From: Spirochaetales bacterium | Lineage (GTDB): Bacteria; Spirochaetota; Spirochaetia; Treponematales; Treponemataceae | Assembly (NCBI GenBank): GCA_029098225.1 | Contig: JAQXNX010000014.1 | Location: 124,001-188,000, forward strand | Reading direction: 5' to 3' | Length of the DNA: 64,000 nucleotides | Shown: one piece after another, positions 42,104 to 52,020 of the stretch | How the letters are laid out: each line of letters begins with the position of its first letter | Numbering within the stretch: the first letter of the stretch is position 1 | The notes under the pieces: model-generated | Seen by the model: only the letters and a program-made list of their open reading frames with translations | Databases searched by the model: none | Told to the model about the DNA's origin: nothing | Made by a program: the position numbers and the translations under genes

Positions 42104-45064
42104 CTATTTGATTCTGTAAGTTTCCGGTGCTCCCAGATAAGACTTTGGCATAGGCTTGTTTGCTTCGTGAATCACGATTTTTTCAAGCACTATATTTGGA
42201 GTTACCGGGCTCAGTTTTACAGAGTTCAAGCCTGCATGGCAGTCTGCATAAACAGTTGCAATGCGGATATTATTCGGAATATCTTCTCCCCAAGGGAACT
42301 GATTATCACCAACTGCAAACTTTTCAGGATCAACTGCATCCTTCAAAAGTCTCTGACCGTTTATTTCTGCTATAAACTGAAGTTTATTATCTTTATAAGC
42401 CGGATTTGAAGGATTGATGTAGAAATCAAAAGCCATAACTCCGCCGGTCTTTTCTACAAAATCTTCAGACAAAGCAAATGCATACTCAACAAAAGGAGCG
42501 TCCTTAGCATCAGGAGCAAAAGTTCTGATTGTATCAGAAGCCTTTACAGCACCCAGAGTTTTTCCATATCCTTCAAGCAAATCAAAACCGCTCGAACGCA
42601 CAAAATGAGGAGCTTCCATACTGATATAGTTTGTTGTCTGAACAAAGGTTCCGGCCGGGAAGTTAGTATCTACAGAAGCAGCATCCACATGAACCTTAAC
42701 GAGAATGCGGGCTCCGTGACCATCGTTGCCTTCAATTGTGATTATATCACTTTTGTCACTTTCTTTTGCAAGCTTTTCACGGTCAATTGTAAGAAGAATT
42801 GTGTCAATATTAGCAAGCTTATCACCAAGGCCTTCTTCATCCTTTATGATTTTGCCGTTAAGCCAGCGCTTTGAATCATCCTTGTCATACTTTCCAAGAG
42901 TTACTGTATATTCACAGCCAGGTTCATTGCAGTTTGCAAGCTTTATGCGGGCTTCATTGCAATCAGGATTTTTGAAAGCGTCAAGATAAAGGTCGCGTAT
43001 AGTCCAGTCCTGACCGGTGGTTGTAAAGTCTGCACCATCAATCCAGAAAACATTACGCTTTTTGCGGGTAGGTTCAACATAAGCATAAACCGGATATGAG
43101 TTAGCAGCTTCACACCAGTTATTAAAGCCAAAGTGCTCAGACCAGGCCATTCCAAAGAAGCGGCCACCACCTACCTTATCACATTCATCAACAAGCTCTT
43201 TATCCGCCTTTACACACTCGCGAACCTTGTCCGCATACACATTAGCGACAAGGGCGTTGTGACTTGCAAACCAGCGGTTCTTTCCACTGTACAGCTGCAT
43301 AAGTTCAACATTCATTGTTCCCACAACAGGAAGATAAACCTGGCTGAAGAAGCCAGCCTCCTGCTCTGCCGGAACAAGCGCACGAAGAGCCTTTGTGCGC
43401 TCAATCAAAGCCTTTGCATGGCTGATAATATAATCAGCTTCACCAAAGTTTACCGGATGGAAGGTGTCCGGCTTAAGGGCTTCTGTTCGGCACATACTTG
43501 TGATTTTATTTGATTCATAGACAATATCAGAAAGCTCTTTTACCTGCTCAGCAGTAAAATATGGGAAAGCAGATGCAAACCACTGGTCACAATAAGCCTT
43601 AGTATCAGAATTATATTTTTCATAATCGTAAGCAAGATTAAGGAAGTAAGAAAGCGGGAACTCGTTTGTAAGAATATCTCCGACATTTACAATCCAGAGG
43701 TCGCGGATTCCAAACTCGTAGGCAGCAGACATCTGTTCACGGGCCTTTGGAAGATAATTGGTATTGAGCCACTCGTAGCTGTAAGGCCATCCGTGGTAAT
43801 CAAAATGGTAATACATACCGTAGCCGCCCTTGTGAGAGCGCATGTGTTCAGTTGGAACAGTACGAAGGTTTCCGTGGTTATCGTCACAGAGCATGAGGGT
43901 TACGCCCTCAAGCTCAGGATCATCCATAAGACCCTTTGTATGCTTATCGCCGTAGAAGTATGGCTCAACCTCTTTGTATAGGGCAAGCATACGAGGAACT
44001 TTATCGAGATCCTGATTTACATTTTCACGGATAAGACGGTTCTGAGTTTTAAGAACGTCGCGCAAAAGGTTTATGTTGTCGGCCAGAGTAGCGTTCTGCA
44101 TGATGGCTGTATCAGCTTCGCCGCGCATACCAACAGTGATTACATTTTCAAACTTGCCGTTACGTTTTAAGCCGTCTTCCCAGAACTTTGTAATTCCCTC
44201 GCGGTTTTTCCAGAAGTTCCAGGCATCACCGTAAATAGAACCAGGGCCGCGCACATAGCGGTATTCCTCTCCGTTACGGCAACATGGCTCATGGTGGCTG
44301 GCTCCCATAACTACGCCAAGCTCGTCAGCAAGTTCTGCATTTGCAAGGCCAGGGCCGTCCAGACTGAACTGAGCAGACCACATTGCAGGCCAGAGATAGT
44401 TTCCCTTGAGGCGGAGAAGGAGCTCAAAAACGTGCTCGTACATTTTAGCATTAAAGCCGCCAAAATTGTGGGTAGTAAAGTTGCCGTAAGCAGGCCATTC
44501 ATCGTTGATAAAGAAACCACGGAAACGTACAGAAGGCTCTTTAGTTACTGTTACGCCTTCTTCGAGTTCTACAGTGTCGCGCTTTGCCGGCAAAACTCCG
44601 CACCAGTCAACGAGAGGAGAAACTCCCATAAGTTCAGAAAGATGGAAAAGACCGTAAATTGTACCGCGCTTGTCGCTTCCGATTATGATGATTTTGTCTG
44701 AGCGGACAGCAAAAATATAGCACTCGCGTTTACCCCTGATTTTAGAAACATCTGCTGTCAGACCATTATCTGAAGCAAGCTTTTCTGCAAGAGGCGCCTG
44801 AGATATAGTGGCAAAGTAGACGGTGTTTTGTGGCGAGTTTGCGCCAGCAAACTCGGTAAGGTCGCTCTGCGACCGACTTTCGACAGGCTCAACCACCGCA
44901 CTCATAGCAGGTTTCTTACCAGTCACCCGCTCCACATCAAGACATACTTTATCTGCAATTTTCTTTACACCAGAAAACTCAGCTTCATCACAAAAAAATT
45001 CATTTTTCCCATCAATTTTGAACATAAGATTTTTCCTTACTATTGGTCTCGCATTAATGCGCAA
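42104..45064 (-). CDS. Glycoside hydrolase family 115-like (alpha-glucuronidase)
   Basis: GFFINDEWPAYGNFTTHNFGGFNAKMYEHVFELLLRLKGNYLWPAMWSAQF; GASHHEPCCRNGEEY. Confidence 0.85.
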   Translation of the reverse strand: MRINARPIVRKNLMFKIDGKNEFFCDEAEFSGVKKIADKVCLDVERVTGKKPAMSAVVEPVESRSQSDLTEFAGANSPQNTVYFATISQAPLAEKLASDNGLTADVSKIRGKRECYIFAVRSDKIIIIGSDKRGTIYGLFHLSELMGVSPLVDWCGVLPAKRDTVELEEGVTVTKEPSVRFRGFFINDEWPAYGNFTTHNFGGFNAKMYEHVFELLLRLKGNYLWPAMWSAQFSLDGPGLANAELADELGVVMGASHHEPCCRNGEEYRYVRGPGSIYGDAWNFWKNREGITKFWEDGLKRNGKFENVITVGMRGEADTAIMQNATLADNINLLRDVLKTQNRLIRENVNQDLDKVPRMLALYKEVEPYFYGDKHTKGLMDDPELEGVTLMLCDDNHGNLRTVPTEHMRSHKGGYGMYYHFDYHGWPYSYEWLNTNYLPKAREQMSAAYEFGIRDLWIVNVGDILTNEFPLSYFLNLAYDYEKYNSDTKAYCDQWFASAFPYFTAEQVKELSDIVYESNKITSMCRTEALKPDTFHPVNFGEADYIISHAKALIERTKALRALVPAEQEAGFFSQVYLPVVGTMNVELMQLYSGKNRWFASHNALVANVYADKVRECVKADKELVDECDKVGGGRFFGMAWSEHFGFNNWCEAANSYPVYAYVEPTRKKRNVFWIDGADFTTTGQDWTIRDLYLDAFKNPDCNEARIKLANCNEPGCEYTVTLGKYDKDDSKRWLNGKIIKDEEGLGDKLANIDTILLTIDREKLAKESDKSDIITIEGNDGHGARILVKVHVDAASVDTNFPAGTFVQTTNYISMEAPHFVRSSGFDLLEGYGKTLGAVKASDTIRTFAPDAKDAPFVEYAFALSEDFVEKTGGVMAFDFYINPSNPAYKDNKLQFIAEINGQRLLKDAVDPEKFAVGDNQFPWGEDIPNNIRIATVYADCHAGLNSVKLSPVTPNIVLEKIVIHEANKPMPKSYLGAPETYRIK
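44834..44874 (+). repeat. Two-hairpin palindromic element (HP1-GTAA-HP2), copy 2, inside the GH115 ORF
   Basis: CGAGTTTGC-gcca-GCAAACTCG GTAA GGTCGC-tct-GCGACC, then CGACTTTCGACAGGCTCAACC. Confidence 0.75.
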
Positions 45065-45248
45065 ATTTAATTTAACATGTATTCTACCATACTATTTCAA
45101 TTCTGTTTATAAGAAAAATCACTAATTCTATGATTTTTATTTTCTACTTCACGCATTACGTAAAAAGTGATAATATAGGTCAACATTTACATTATGTCTT
45201 CCGGTCGCGGGCGCGGTCGGTTCAGACGGATTATTGAAGGAGGGTACT

Positions 45249-46709
45249 ATGGTACCAGTATTAATTAAAGATTTACTGTCTTCTAAGCCAGATGGGCAGA
45301 AGGTTACAGTATGTGGTTGGGTGCGCACTGTCCGCGACTCAAAGGGTCTTGTTTTTATTCAGGTGAACGATGGAAGCTGCTTTGCAAATATCCAGCTCAC
45401 CTTTGACCGCAATAATCCTTCTAATAATGCAAATGTAAATGAAATCGAAGCTGAACTCAAAAAGCTCAACACTGGAGCAAGTCTCCGCGCTGAAGGTCTT
45501 CTTATTGAATCTCCTGCAAGCGGTCAGGCTGTAGAAGTAACTCTCGAAAGCCTCAAGTGTCTTGGCGAATCAAATCCGGATGAATATCCTTTGCAGAAAA
45601 ACAAGATGTCTATGGAATATCTGCGCGACGTTGCACACCTTCGTGCCCGCACTAACACTTTTGGTGCAGTTTACCGTGTTCGTAACCAGATGGCTTTTGC
45701 AGTACACAGCTTCTTCCAGGAGCGTGGCTTCCAGTATATTAATGCGCCGGAAATCACCTGCAGCGACTGTGAAGGTGCCGGCGAGATGTTCCAGGTAACA
45801 ACCCTCAGCATGGAAAAGATTGCTGAGATGGCTGTAAAAGCCGGAAACGGCGGTATGAAGCCGGAAGACGCTTACAAGATTGTAGACTATAAAAAGGACT
45901 TCTTTGGAAAGAAGGCCAGCCTCACCGTTAGTGGTCAGCTGGAAGCAGAAACTCTCGCTACAGCCTTGAGCCGTGTTTACACCTTCGGCCCTACTTTCCG
46001 TGCAGAAAACTCTAACACTCCACGCCACCTCGCTGAGTTCTGGATGATTGAACCTGAAATGGCTTTCTTCGACCTGGACGACGATATGGACATTCAGGAA
46101 GACTTTGTAAAATATCTTTTGAACTGGGCTTTAACAAAGTGCCGCAGTGACCTCGAGTTCTTTGACAAGAGAATCCAGCCAGGACTTATCGAAAGTCTTG
46201 AAAAGGTTGCAAAGGCTAAGTTCACAAGAATCAGCTATACTCAGGCAATTGAAGACCTTGAAAAGGCAGCTGCAAACGGCGCTAAGTTTGAATTCAAGCC
46301 TTACTGGGGCTGCGACATTGCAACTGAGCACGAGCGCTATCTTACAGAAAAGATTTACAACGGTCCGGTTATGGTTTACAACTATCCAAAGGAAATCAAG
46401 TCTTTCTATATGAAGCAGAATGACGACGGCAAGACTGTAAAGGCCGTAGACGTTCTTGTTCCTGGAATCGGCGAGCTTATCGGCGGTTCTGAACGCGAAG
46501 AAAACTACGACAAGCTTCTTGCTGCCTGCAAAGAGCGCAACATGGATATGTCAAACTACGAATGGTATCTCGACCTTCGCCGCTTTGGTACAGTTCCACA
46601 CTCAGGCTTCGGCTTAGGCTTTGAACGCCTCATGCGCTACGTAACAGGTATGGACAATATAAGGGATGTTATTCCTTATCCTAGAGCTCCTAAGCTGGCG
46701 GATTTTTAA
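45249..46709 (+). CDS. asnS: Asparaginyl-tRNA synthetase
   Basis: VCGWVRTVRDSKGLVFIQVNDGS; GSEREENYDKL; FGLGFERLMRYVTGMDNIRDVIPYPRAPKLADF; SD GGAGG before ATG 45249. Confidence 0.97.
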   Translation: MVPVLIKDLLSSKPDGQKVTVCGWVRTVRDSKGLVFIQVNDGSCFANIQLTFDRNNPSNNANVNEIEAELKKLNTGASLRAEGLLIESPASGQAVEVTLESLKCLGESNPDEYPLQKNKMSMEYLRDVAHLRARTNTFGAVYRVRNQMAFAVHSFFQERGFQYINAPEITCSDCEGAGEMFQVTTLSMEKIAEMAVKAGNGGMKPEDAYKIVDYKKDFFGKKASLTVSGQLEAETLATALSRVYTFGPTFRAENSNTPRHLAEFWMIEPEMAFFDLDDDMDIQEDFVKYLLNWALTKCRSDLEFFDKRIQPGLIESLEKVAKAKFTRISYTQAIEDLEKAAANGAKFEFKPYWGCDIATEHERYLTEKIYNGPVMVYNYPKEIKSFYMKQNDDGKTVKAVDVLVPGIGELIGGSEREENYDKLLAACKERNMDMSNYEWYLDLRRFGTVPHSGFGLGFERLMRYVTGMDNIRDVIPYPRAPKLADF

Positions 46710-46713
46710 TATG

Positions 46714-46753
46714 CAAGTTTCCGATAGGAAACTTGGTAAGCACGCTTGCGTGC
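46714..46753 (+). repeat. Two-hairpin palindromic element (HP1-GTAA-HP2), copy 3, between duplicated asnS 3' ends
   Basis: CAAGTTTCC-gata-GGAAACTTG GTAA GCACGC-tt-GCGTGC. Confidence 0.75.
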
Positions 46754-46758
46754 GACTT

Positions 46759-46797
46759 ATCCCTTACCCACGCGCTCCAAAACTGGCAGACTTCTAA
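46759..46797 (+). pseudogene. Second copy of the asnS 3' end (IPYPRAPKLADF*)
   Basis: ATCCCTTACCCACGCGCTCCAAAACTGGCAGACTTCTAA encodes the same 12 residues and stop as 46671-46709 with only synonymous differences. Confidence 0.85.
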
Positions 46798-46901
46798 GCT
46801 GCAGGGGCGTTACGGGGGCGAGCCCCCGTTAGAAGGGGTAGCGGAAAACGCCGCAGGCGGTTGAAGCGAGGGGAAGACTTGCCCCTCCTTCTATAATAAA
46901 T

Positions 46902-46933
46902 AAAGCCGGATTTCAATTATGAAATCCGGCTTT
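46902..46933. terminator. Bidirectional terminator
   Basis: AAAGCCGGATTTCA-atta-TGAAATCCGGCTTT perfect 14-bp stem between convergent genes. Confidence 0.85.
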
Positions 46934-46950
46934 ATTATTTTGAGCACTTA

Positions 46951-48447
46951 TTATTCTTCGTCTTTATCTGTTTTCTTTTTTGGTTTTTCAGTTCTGTTTT
47001 CTATGAACTTTCCAAGAACAGATTTAAGATCTATACCAAGAGTTTCTCCAAGACTTTCCGATACCTGAGTTACATTTGTCATAATATCTTTTGTAAGCTT
47101 TGAAGAATCTCCTCCATACATATAAATCTTATCGACATTCTGATATGCATTTCCTGCGGCCTCTGCAATTTTTGGAAGCTGTTCAAAATAAACCTTCAGG
47201 GCATCGAGCTGCATCTGCTGTTTTGCGGCATCTCCATATTCCTTAAGAGCTTCGGCTTTTTCGCGCATACCGTCTGCCTCTGCAACAAGCTTTGCTTTAA
47301 CGGCAGCAGCTTCTGCTTCTCCCTGTGCCTGAATTGCTTCTGCAAGTGCTTTTTTACCGGCAGCTTCATTTTCCATGGCAATCTTTTCTGCTTCGGCTTT
47401 TTTCTGTCTGGTAAATGCTTCAGCTTCTGCCTGTCGCTGAATTTCAAATGCTTCAGCTTCAGCATTTTTCTGGCGAGTGTAAAGTTCTGCATCGGCTTGC
47501 TGCTGTGCTGCGAATTTTTCAGCTTCAGCAGTCTTCTTTACTTCTGCATCAAGAGCTTTTTCCTTAATGGAAACTGCCTTTTCCTGAATTTCAATCTGTT
47601 TTTCCTGTTTTGCAATGTTTGCATCGGCTGCTTTAATTTCCAGAACCTTTCGCTGATTTTCAGTTTCAATTCCTTTTGCAGCTTCTGCCTTTGCGGCTTC
47701 TGTATCTGCCTGGAGCTGGAGCGATGCTTTTTTAATTGCGAGATCAGTCTGTTTTTGTGCAATTTCAAGTTCAGCTGCCACGCGAGCATCATTAGCATCT
47801 TTATCTGCCTGAGCCTGAGCAATCTTTACTTCTGCTTCGGCTGCTGCCTTTGCTTTTGCTGCGTCTTTAGAAATTGCAACTGTGTTTTCAATACCAAGAT
47901 TATTGATTACACCATTGTCATCTTTAAAGTTCTGAATATTAAAAGTAGTAAGTTCAAGTCCAAGATCAAAAAGGTTAGGCTTAACATTCTCTACAACCTT
48001 TTCTGAAAGAACTTTTTTATCTCCCTGAATTAAATCCTTTAATTTAATCTGAGAAATAATTTCACGGATATTACCTTCCAGAACAGGAGTTACAACCTGA
48101 GCTATATCACTTGTTGAATAGCCGATAAATTTTGCAGCAGCGCGTTTCATAGTTTCCGGATCTTGTGATACGGCAATGTTTGCAACAGCATCTACTTTAA
48201 TATTAATTGCATCCTGCGTTGGAATTGAATCTTTAGAGACAAAATCAACCTGAATATTTTCAAGAGTCATATAATCGATTCTCTGTAAAAAAGGAATTAC
48301 AAAGATTGCTTTTCCTGTTACAGTTTTTGAACCAAACGGACCAACTCTAATACCGATTCTGTTTTTTGGAACTTTCTTGTAAGAAATAAAGAAAAACAAA
48401 AACAGTACAACAACAAGGGAAATAATTAGAATAGATAAAGTAGTCAT
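46951..48447 (-). CDS. Flotillin-like SPFH/band-7 protein
   Basis: PKNRIGIRVGPFGSKTVTGKAIFVIPFLQRIDYM; long Ala/Glu coiled coil. Confidence 0.9.
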   Translation of the reverse strand: MTTLSILIISLVVVLFLFFFISYKKVPKNRIGIRVGPFGSKTVTGKAIFVIPFLQRIDYMTLENIQVDFVSKDSIPTQDAINIKVDAVANIAVSQDPETMKRAAAKFIGYSTSDIAQVVTPVLEGNIREIISQIKLKDLIQGDKKVLSEKVVENVKPNLFDLGLELTTFNIQNFKDDNGVINNLGIENTVAISKDAAKAKAAAEAEVKIAQAQADKDANDARVAAELEIAQKQTDLAIKKASLQLQADTEAAKAEAAKGIETENQRKVLEIKAADANIAKQEKQIEIQEKAVSIKEKALDAEVKKTAEAEKFAAQQQADAELYTRQKNAEAEAFEIQRQAEAEAFTRQKKAEAEKIAMENEAAGKKALAEAIQAQGEAEAAAVKAKLVAEADGMREKAEALKEYGDAAKQQMQLDALKVYFEQLPKIAEAAGNAYQNVDKIYMYGGDSSKLTKDIMTNVTQVSESLGETLGIDLKSVLGKFIENRTEKPKKKTDKDEE

Positions 48448-48577
48448 GCGGGTTGACCTCCTTTAATAATACTTTTTTCTGCATGCTGCAGTCTATTAAA
48501 GTATAAAAATTTTTTTTGTAAAGGGCAAGAAAAAAAAACTATTTCCAAAAAAACTTTTAGGGACTATTATTATATAT

Positions 48578-49867
48578 ATGTTTTCTACGGCGTATTTTAA
48601 AAAGAAGTTTTCGCGTTTTGGGCAGATGTTTTATCTTACTCTTTCGAATTTTACAAAAAACGCGCTTTGGGAAAGTGCTTCGGCTTGTGCTTTTGGTTTC
48701 ATTTTTTCATTTATTCCACTTTCATTAATTATCTATGCAATTTTAATCGGAATCCTTCGCGTTTATCCAAATATTTATAATTTTATAATTACTTTTGCAC
48801 ATGAGTTTGAAACCTTTGTAAATATTCAGCCAGTTCTTGATAAAATGATGGAAACAAAATCTCTTAATGGTTTTAATATTTTTCTTGCAGTCTGGGTAAT
48901 ATGGATGGCGAGAAAACTTTTTAATTCCATTATAAGTTCCATGAATAAAATTTTCCGTTCTGCTTCAAAACGAAAATCCTGGTTTAATCAACTGCTGATT
49001 TTTATTTCTGAATTTGCCATGACTCTTGTAATAATTGCAATTGTAATTATGGCGTTTATTTTCAGCAGAATTTTGGCTTTACCTTTTTTTCAGACAATTT
49101 TTTCTAAGTTCCCGATTCTGTTTTCCCAGAGTTCACATGGTTTTGCTACTCTTATGATATATTTTATTATATTTATCGCAGGTACTATTGCCTATCGTGT
49201 AATTCCAGGAACAAAGCCTATGCGCCGGCGATGCTTATTTTATTCAGCACTTAATGCAATCAGCTTTTTTATAGTTTCTTTCTTTTTAAATAAATTTATG
49301 AATGTTGCAAATTACAATACAGTTTATGGAACAATCAGTTCTATTGTTCTTTTAATGATGAAAGTTTATTTATTCTTTATCTTATTTTTGTTTTATGCAC
49401 AGATGCTTTATGTTTCTCAATTTTTTGAAACTTTGCTTCGTTCCGAAATTTATCTTCTTCCTAGTTTTCAGACTGTCGGTGGAAGTCCTGCAGGAATTAA
49501 AGATTATTTAAGAAGATTTCTTTTTATTAATCCTTCTCAAATTCAAACTCCGCAGAATACTATTTTTGTAACTAAAGATCAGGTTTTGTATGAAAAGGAA
49601 GATAAAGCAAAAAATGTTTATTTTATAAAATCCGGATTTATAATTGAAGAGAACTCAGAGGGTAGAAAAGAAATTTCCAAGGGCGCATTTCTTGGTGATG
49701 TTCAATGTATTTTAAATGAAGCTTATGGTTCAAAGGCCACTGCATCTACGGATTGCGAATTAATCAGATTTAATGATGAAGAATTTAAAAAAATTATAGA
49801 AAAGAATCATCATGCTGCAAAAAAAGCAATTGGAAAAATCTTGATATATAAAGATAAAAGTATATAA
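48578..49867 (+). CDS. YihY/BrkB-like membrane protein with C-terminal cyclic-nucleotide-binding-like domain
   Basis: YihY-like multi-TM half; C-terminal NVYFIKSGFIIEENSEGRKEISKGAFLGDVQCILNEAYGSKATASTDCELIRFNDEEFKKI. Confidence 0.7.
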   Translation: MFSTAYFKKKFSRFGQMFYLTLSNFTKNALWESASACAFGFIFSFIPLSLIIYAILIGILRVYPNIYNFIITFAHEFETFVNIQPVLDKMMETKSLNGFNIFLAVWVIWMARKLFNSIISSMNKIFRSASKRKSWFNQLLIFISEFAMTLVIIAIVIMAFIFSRILALPFFQTIFSKFPILFSQSSHGFATLMIYFIIFIAGTIAYRVIPGTKPMRRRCLFYSALNAISFFIVSFFLNKFMNVANYNTVYGTISSIVLLMMKVYLFFILFLFYAQMLYVSQFFETLLRSEIYLLPSFQTVGGSPAGIKDYLRRFLFINPSQIQTPQNTIFVTKDQVLYEKEDKAKNVYFIKSGFIIEENSEGRKEISKGAFLGDVQCILNEAYGSKATASTDCELIRFNDEEFKKIIEKNHHAAKKAIGKILIYKDKSI

Positions 49868-49874
49868 TTTTTTT

Positions 49875-51296
49875 ATGGCTCAGTTTGCAAAACAGATTCA
49901 AACTCAAAAGCAAATTCAAAAAATTTCTCAAAGACAAATTTATGCATTATCTTTGCTTTCTATGAGCAGTTCAGATTTGAGCCAGGAGATTTACCGTGCT
50001 GCTGCAGAAAATCCGGCACTGGAAATTATTTATGACCCGCATCAGAATTCTGAAGCTTATACAGCGAAATATGGAAGCAGCGAAGATTCTGAGAATTATT
50101 TTAAGGCTCTGGAAAATATAAGCGACAAAAATGAAACTTTACAGGCTCATCTTTTGCATCAGTTAAATTCCATGAATCTTTCGCAGGATGAAATGGAGCT
50201 TTCTAAAAAACTTATATATAATCTGGACAAAAATGGTTTTTACGGGTCTTCAATTTCTCCGGAAACATTTTTAGATAAAACTCGTCCGGCGCAGAATTCA
50301 AAAATGCTTGAGCAGTGTATTAAGCGTATTCAGCAGATGGATCCTGTTGGTACCTGCTGTAAGTCTCCGGAAGAAAGTCTTTTTGTTCAGGCTCAAATTT
50401 CTAAAAAAGCAACACCACTTTCTCTTTTTATTCTTGATGGTCATATAGATTTTATAAATCCACCCGAGATATTAAAGATTCAGAAAAAACTGATTGCTTA
50501 TAAGGAAGAATGGGCAAAAAAAAGTTTTGCAAAAAAAATAGTTTTAAGCGAGCTGGAGCTTACAGAAAAAGAAATAAAAGAAGCTTTGGATTTTATTCTT
50601 TCGTTAAATCCTCATCCTGCAATGGGCTATCAGAGTGATGAAAATTATTCCATAGAAACTCCTGATGTTGTTCTTACTATAGAAAAAAAATCCGGAAGTA
50701 TAATAAATGATGATTTTTCTTCGGGACTTGTTGCCGGAGATGAAAAATATCATTTTCAGGTAAAATATGCTTCGGGTGAATTACCTCAGCTAAAAATTTC
50801 TGAAAGCTTTAAAATAGATAAAGAAAATGTTATTCGGGCGCAGAATTTTATAAAATGTCTTTTATTCAGGGAATCTACAATTGTTCTGCAGGGCTGCGCA
50901 ATTGTAAAGGAGCAGAAAGCTTTTTTCTTAAAAGGTCCCGAACACATAAAAGCTTTAACAAGGCGAAAAATAGCTGCTTTAATTGGAGTAAGCGAATCTA
51001 CTGTTTCCAGAACAGCTGCACGAAAAAACAGTAAATATTTTCAGACAGAATTCGGGCTTTTTCCTGCAAGTTATTTTTTCCCATCGGGTATAAAATCAGT
51101 TAATGGAAATCATAAAATTTCTTCGGAAAAAGTAAAAATTAAGATGAAGAAAATTCTTGAAGAACCGGGAAATGAAAATTTATCAGATTTAAAGCTTTGC
51201 GAATTATTGAATAAAAAAGGAGCAAAAATTTCGCGAAGAACAGTTTCAAAATATAGGAATCAGCTTGGAATTAAAAATTCATATAAAAGGCAATAG
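49875..51296 (+). CDS. rpoN: RNA polymerase sigma-54 factor
   Basis: QIQTQKQIQKISQRQIYALSLLSMSSSDL; RRKIAALIGVSESTVSRTAARK; RpoN box ISRRTVSKYRNQLGI. Confidence 0.93.
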   Translation: MAQFAKQIQTQKQIQKISQRQIYALSLLSMSSSDLSQEIYRAAAENPALEIIYDPHQNSEAYTAKYGSSEDSENYFKALENISDKNETLQAHLLHQLNSMNLSQDEMELSKKLIYNLDKNGFYGSSISPETFLDKTRPAQNSKMLEQCIKRIQQMDPVGTCCKSPEESLFVQAQISKKATPLSLFILDGHIDFINPPEILKIQKKLIAYKEEWAKKSFAKKIVLSELELTEKEIKEALDFILSLNPHPAMGYQSDENYSIETPDVVLTIEKKSGSIINDDFSSGLVAGDEKYHFQVKYASGELPQLKISESFKIDKENVIRAQNFIKCLLFRESTIVLQGCAIVKEQKAFFLKGPEHIKALTRRKIAALIGVSESTVSRTAARKNSKYFQTEFGLFPASYFFPSGIKSVNGNHKISSEKVKIKMKKILEEPGNENLSDLKLCELLNKKGAKISRRTVSKYRNQLGIKNSYKRQ

Positions 51297-51388
51297 ATTT
51301 TTTTGCACGGAAAGGCATTTTTTTGTGGCAGAATATGTCTTTTGCGTGCGTAAATGCCTTTATTAACTGCACACGCCTGTAAAAAAAT

Positions 51389-51413
51389 AAGCGGCCTGAA
51401 AATCAGACCGCTT
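51389..51413. terminator. Hairpin AAGCGGcCTGA-aaa-TCAGaCCGCTT
   Basis: Inverted repeat between convergent genes. Confidence 0.65.
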
Positions 51414-51486
51414 AAAATTTAGTTTTATTTGCATTTTTTTGATAAAAATGCGTAAATCAAATAATTCCATTTAAGAAATTATTTAA

Positions 51487-51795
51487 TTATTTTCCCTGTA
51501 CCTTATCCTTTTCTTTTTTGATTTTATTATCAAGAACGTCCATCATTTTGTTGAGGGCTGCTCCAAAATCAAAATCCTGGCCTGTAACATGAGCCTGTGT
51601 TCCCCACTTAAAATTTACGGTAGTATCAAAAGCATATTCTTTTTCATGCTTAATTTTTATAAGTAAATCAACAATTAAATCATCAGCATAACTGATTCTT
51701 TTTAATTTTGATTCTATCATCTCTGATTGTTTTTTTTCGAGTGTAAACCCTACTGCATTAATTGATGGTGTCATAGTTTTCTCCCTGGAGTTCAA
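51487..51795 (-). CDS. Ribosome hibernation promoting factor (HPF/RaiA, short form)
   Basis: MTPSINAVGFTLEKKQSEMIESKLKRISYADDLIVDLLIKIKHEKEYAFDTTVNFKWGTQAHV. Confidence 0.75.
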   Translation of the reverse strand: MNSREKTMTPSINAVGFTLEKKQSEMIESKLKRISYADDLIVDLLIKIKHEKEYAFDTTVNFKWGTQAHVTGQDFDFGAALNKMMDVLDNKIKKEKDKVQGK

Positions 51796-52020
51796 GTTTT
51801 AGCCTGCATACGCAGACTTTCAGCCGAATGACAATAGATTATCATATCAACTGATTAATATATTAACATTGAATCTTTGAAAAAACAAATACATAATTGA
51901 AAAATTATTTTTTTTCACTAAAAAAAATGATTATCGGCGTTAAACAGAGGATTTTTTCTGCATTTTAGGCCATTTCGTTTTTCTATTGATAAAACTGATA
52001 CTAATGTGTATAGTATACTT

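Noticed and set aside
47497-48006. 169-aa Cys/Phe-rich ORF antisense to the flotillin gene
   Set aside because: Composition is the reverse complement of Ala/Glu/Lys-rich coiled-coil codons; not a real gene.
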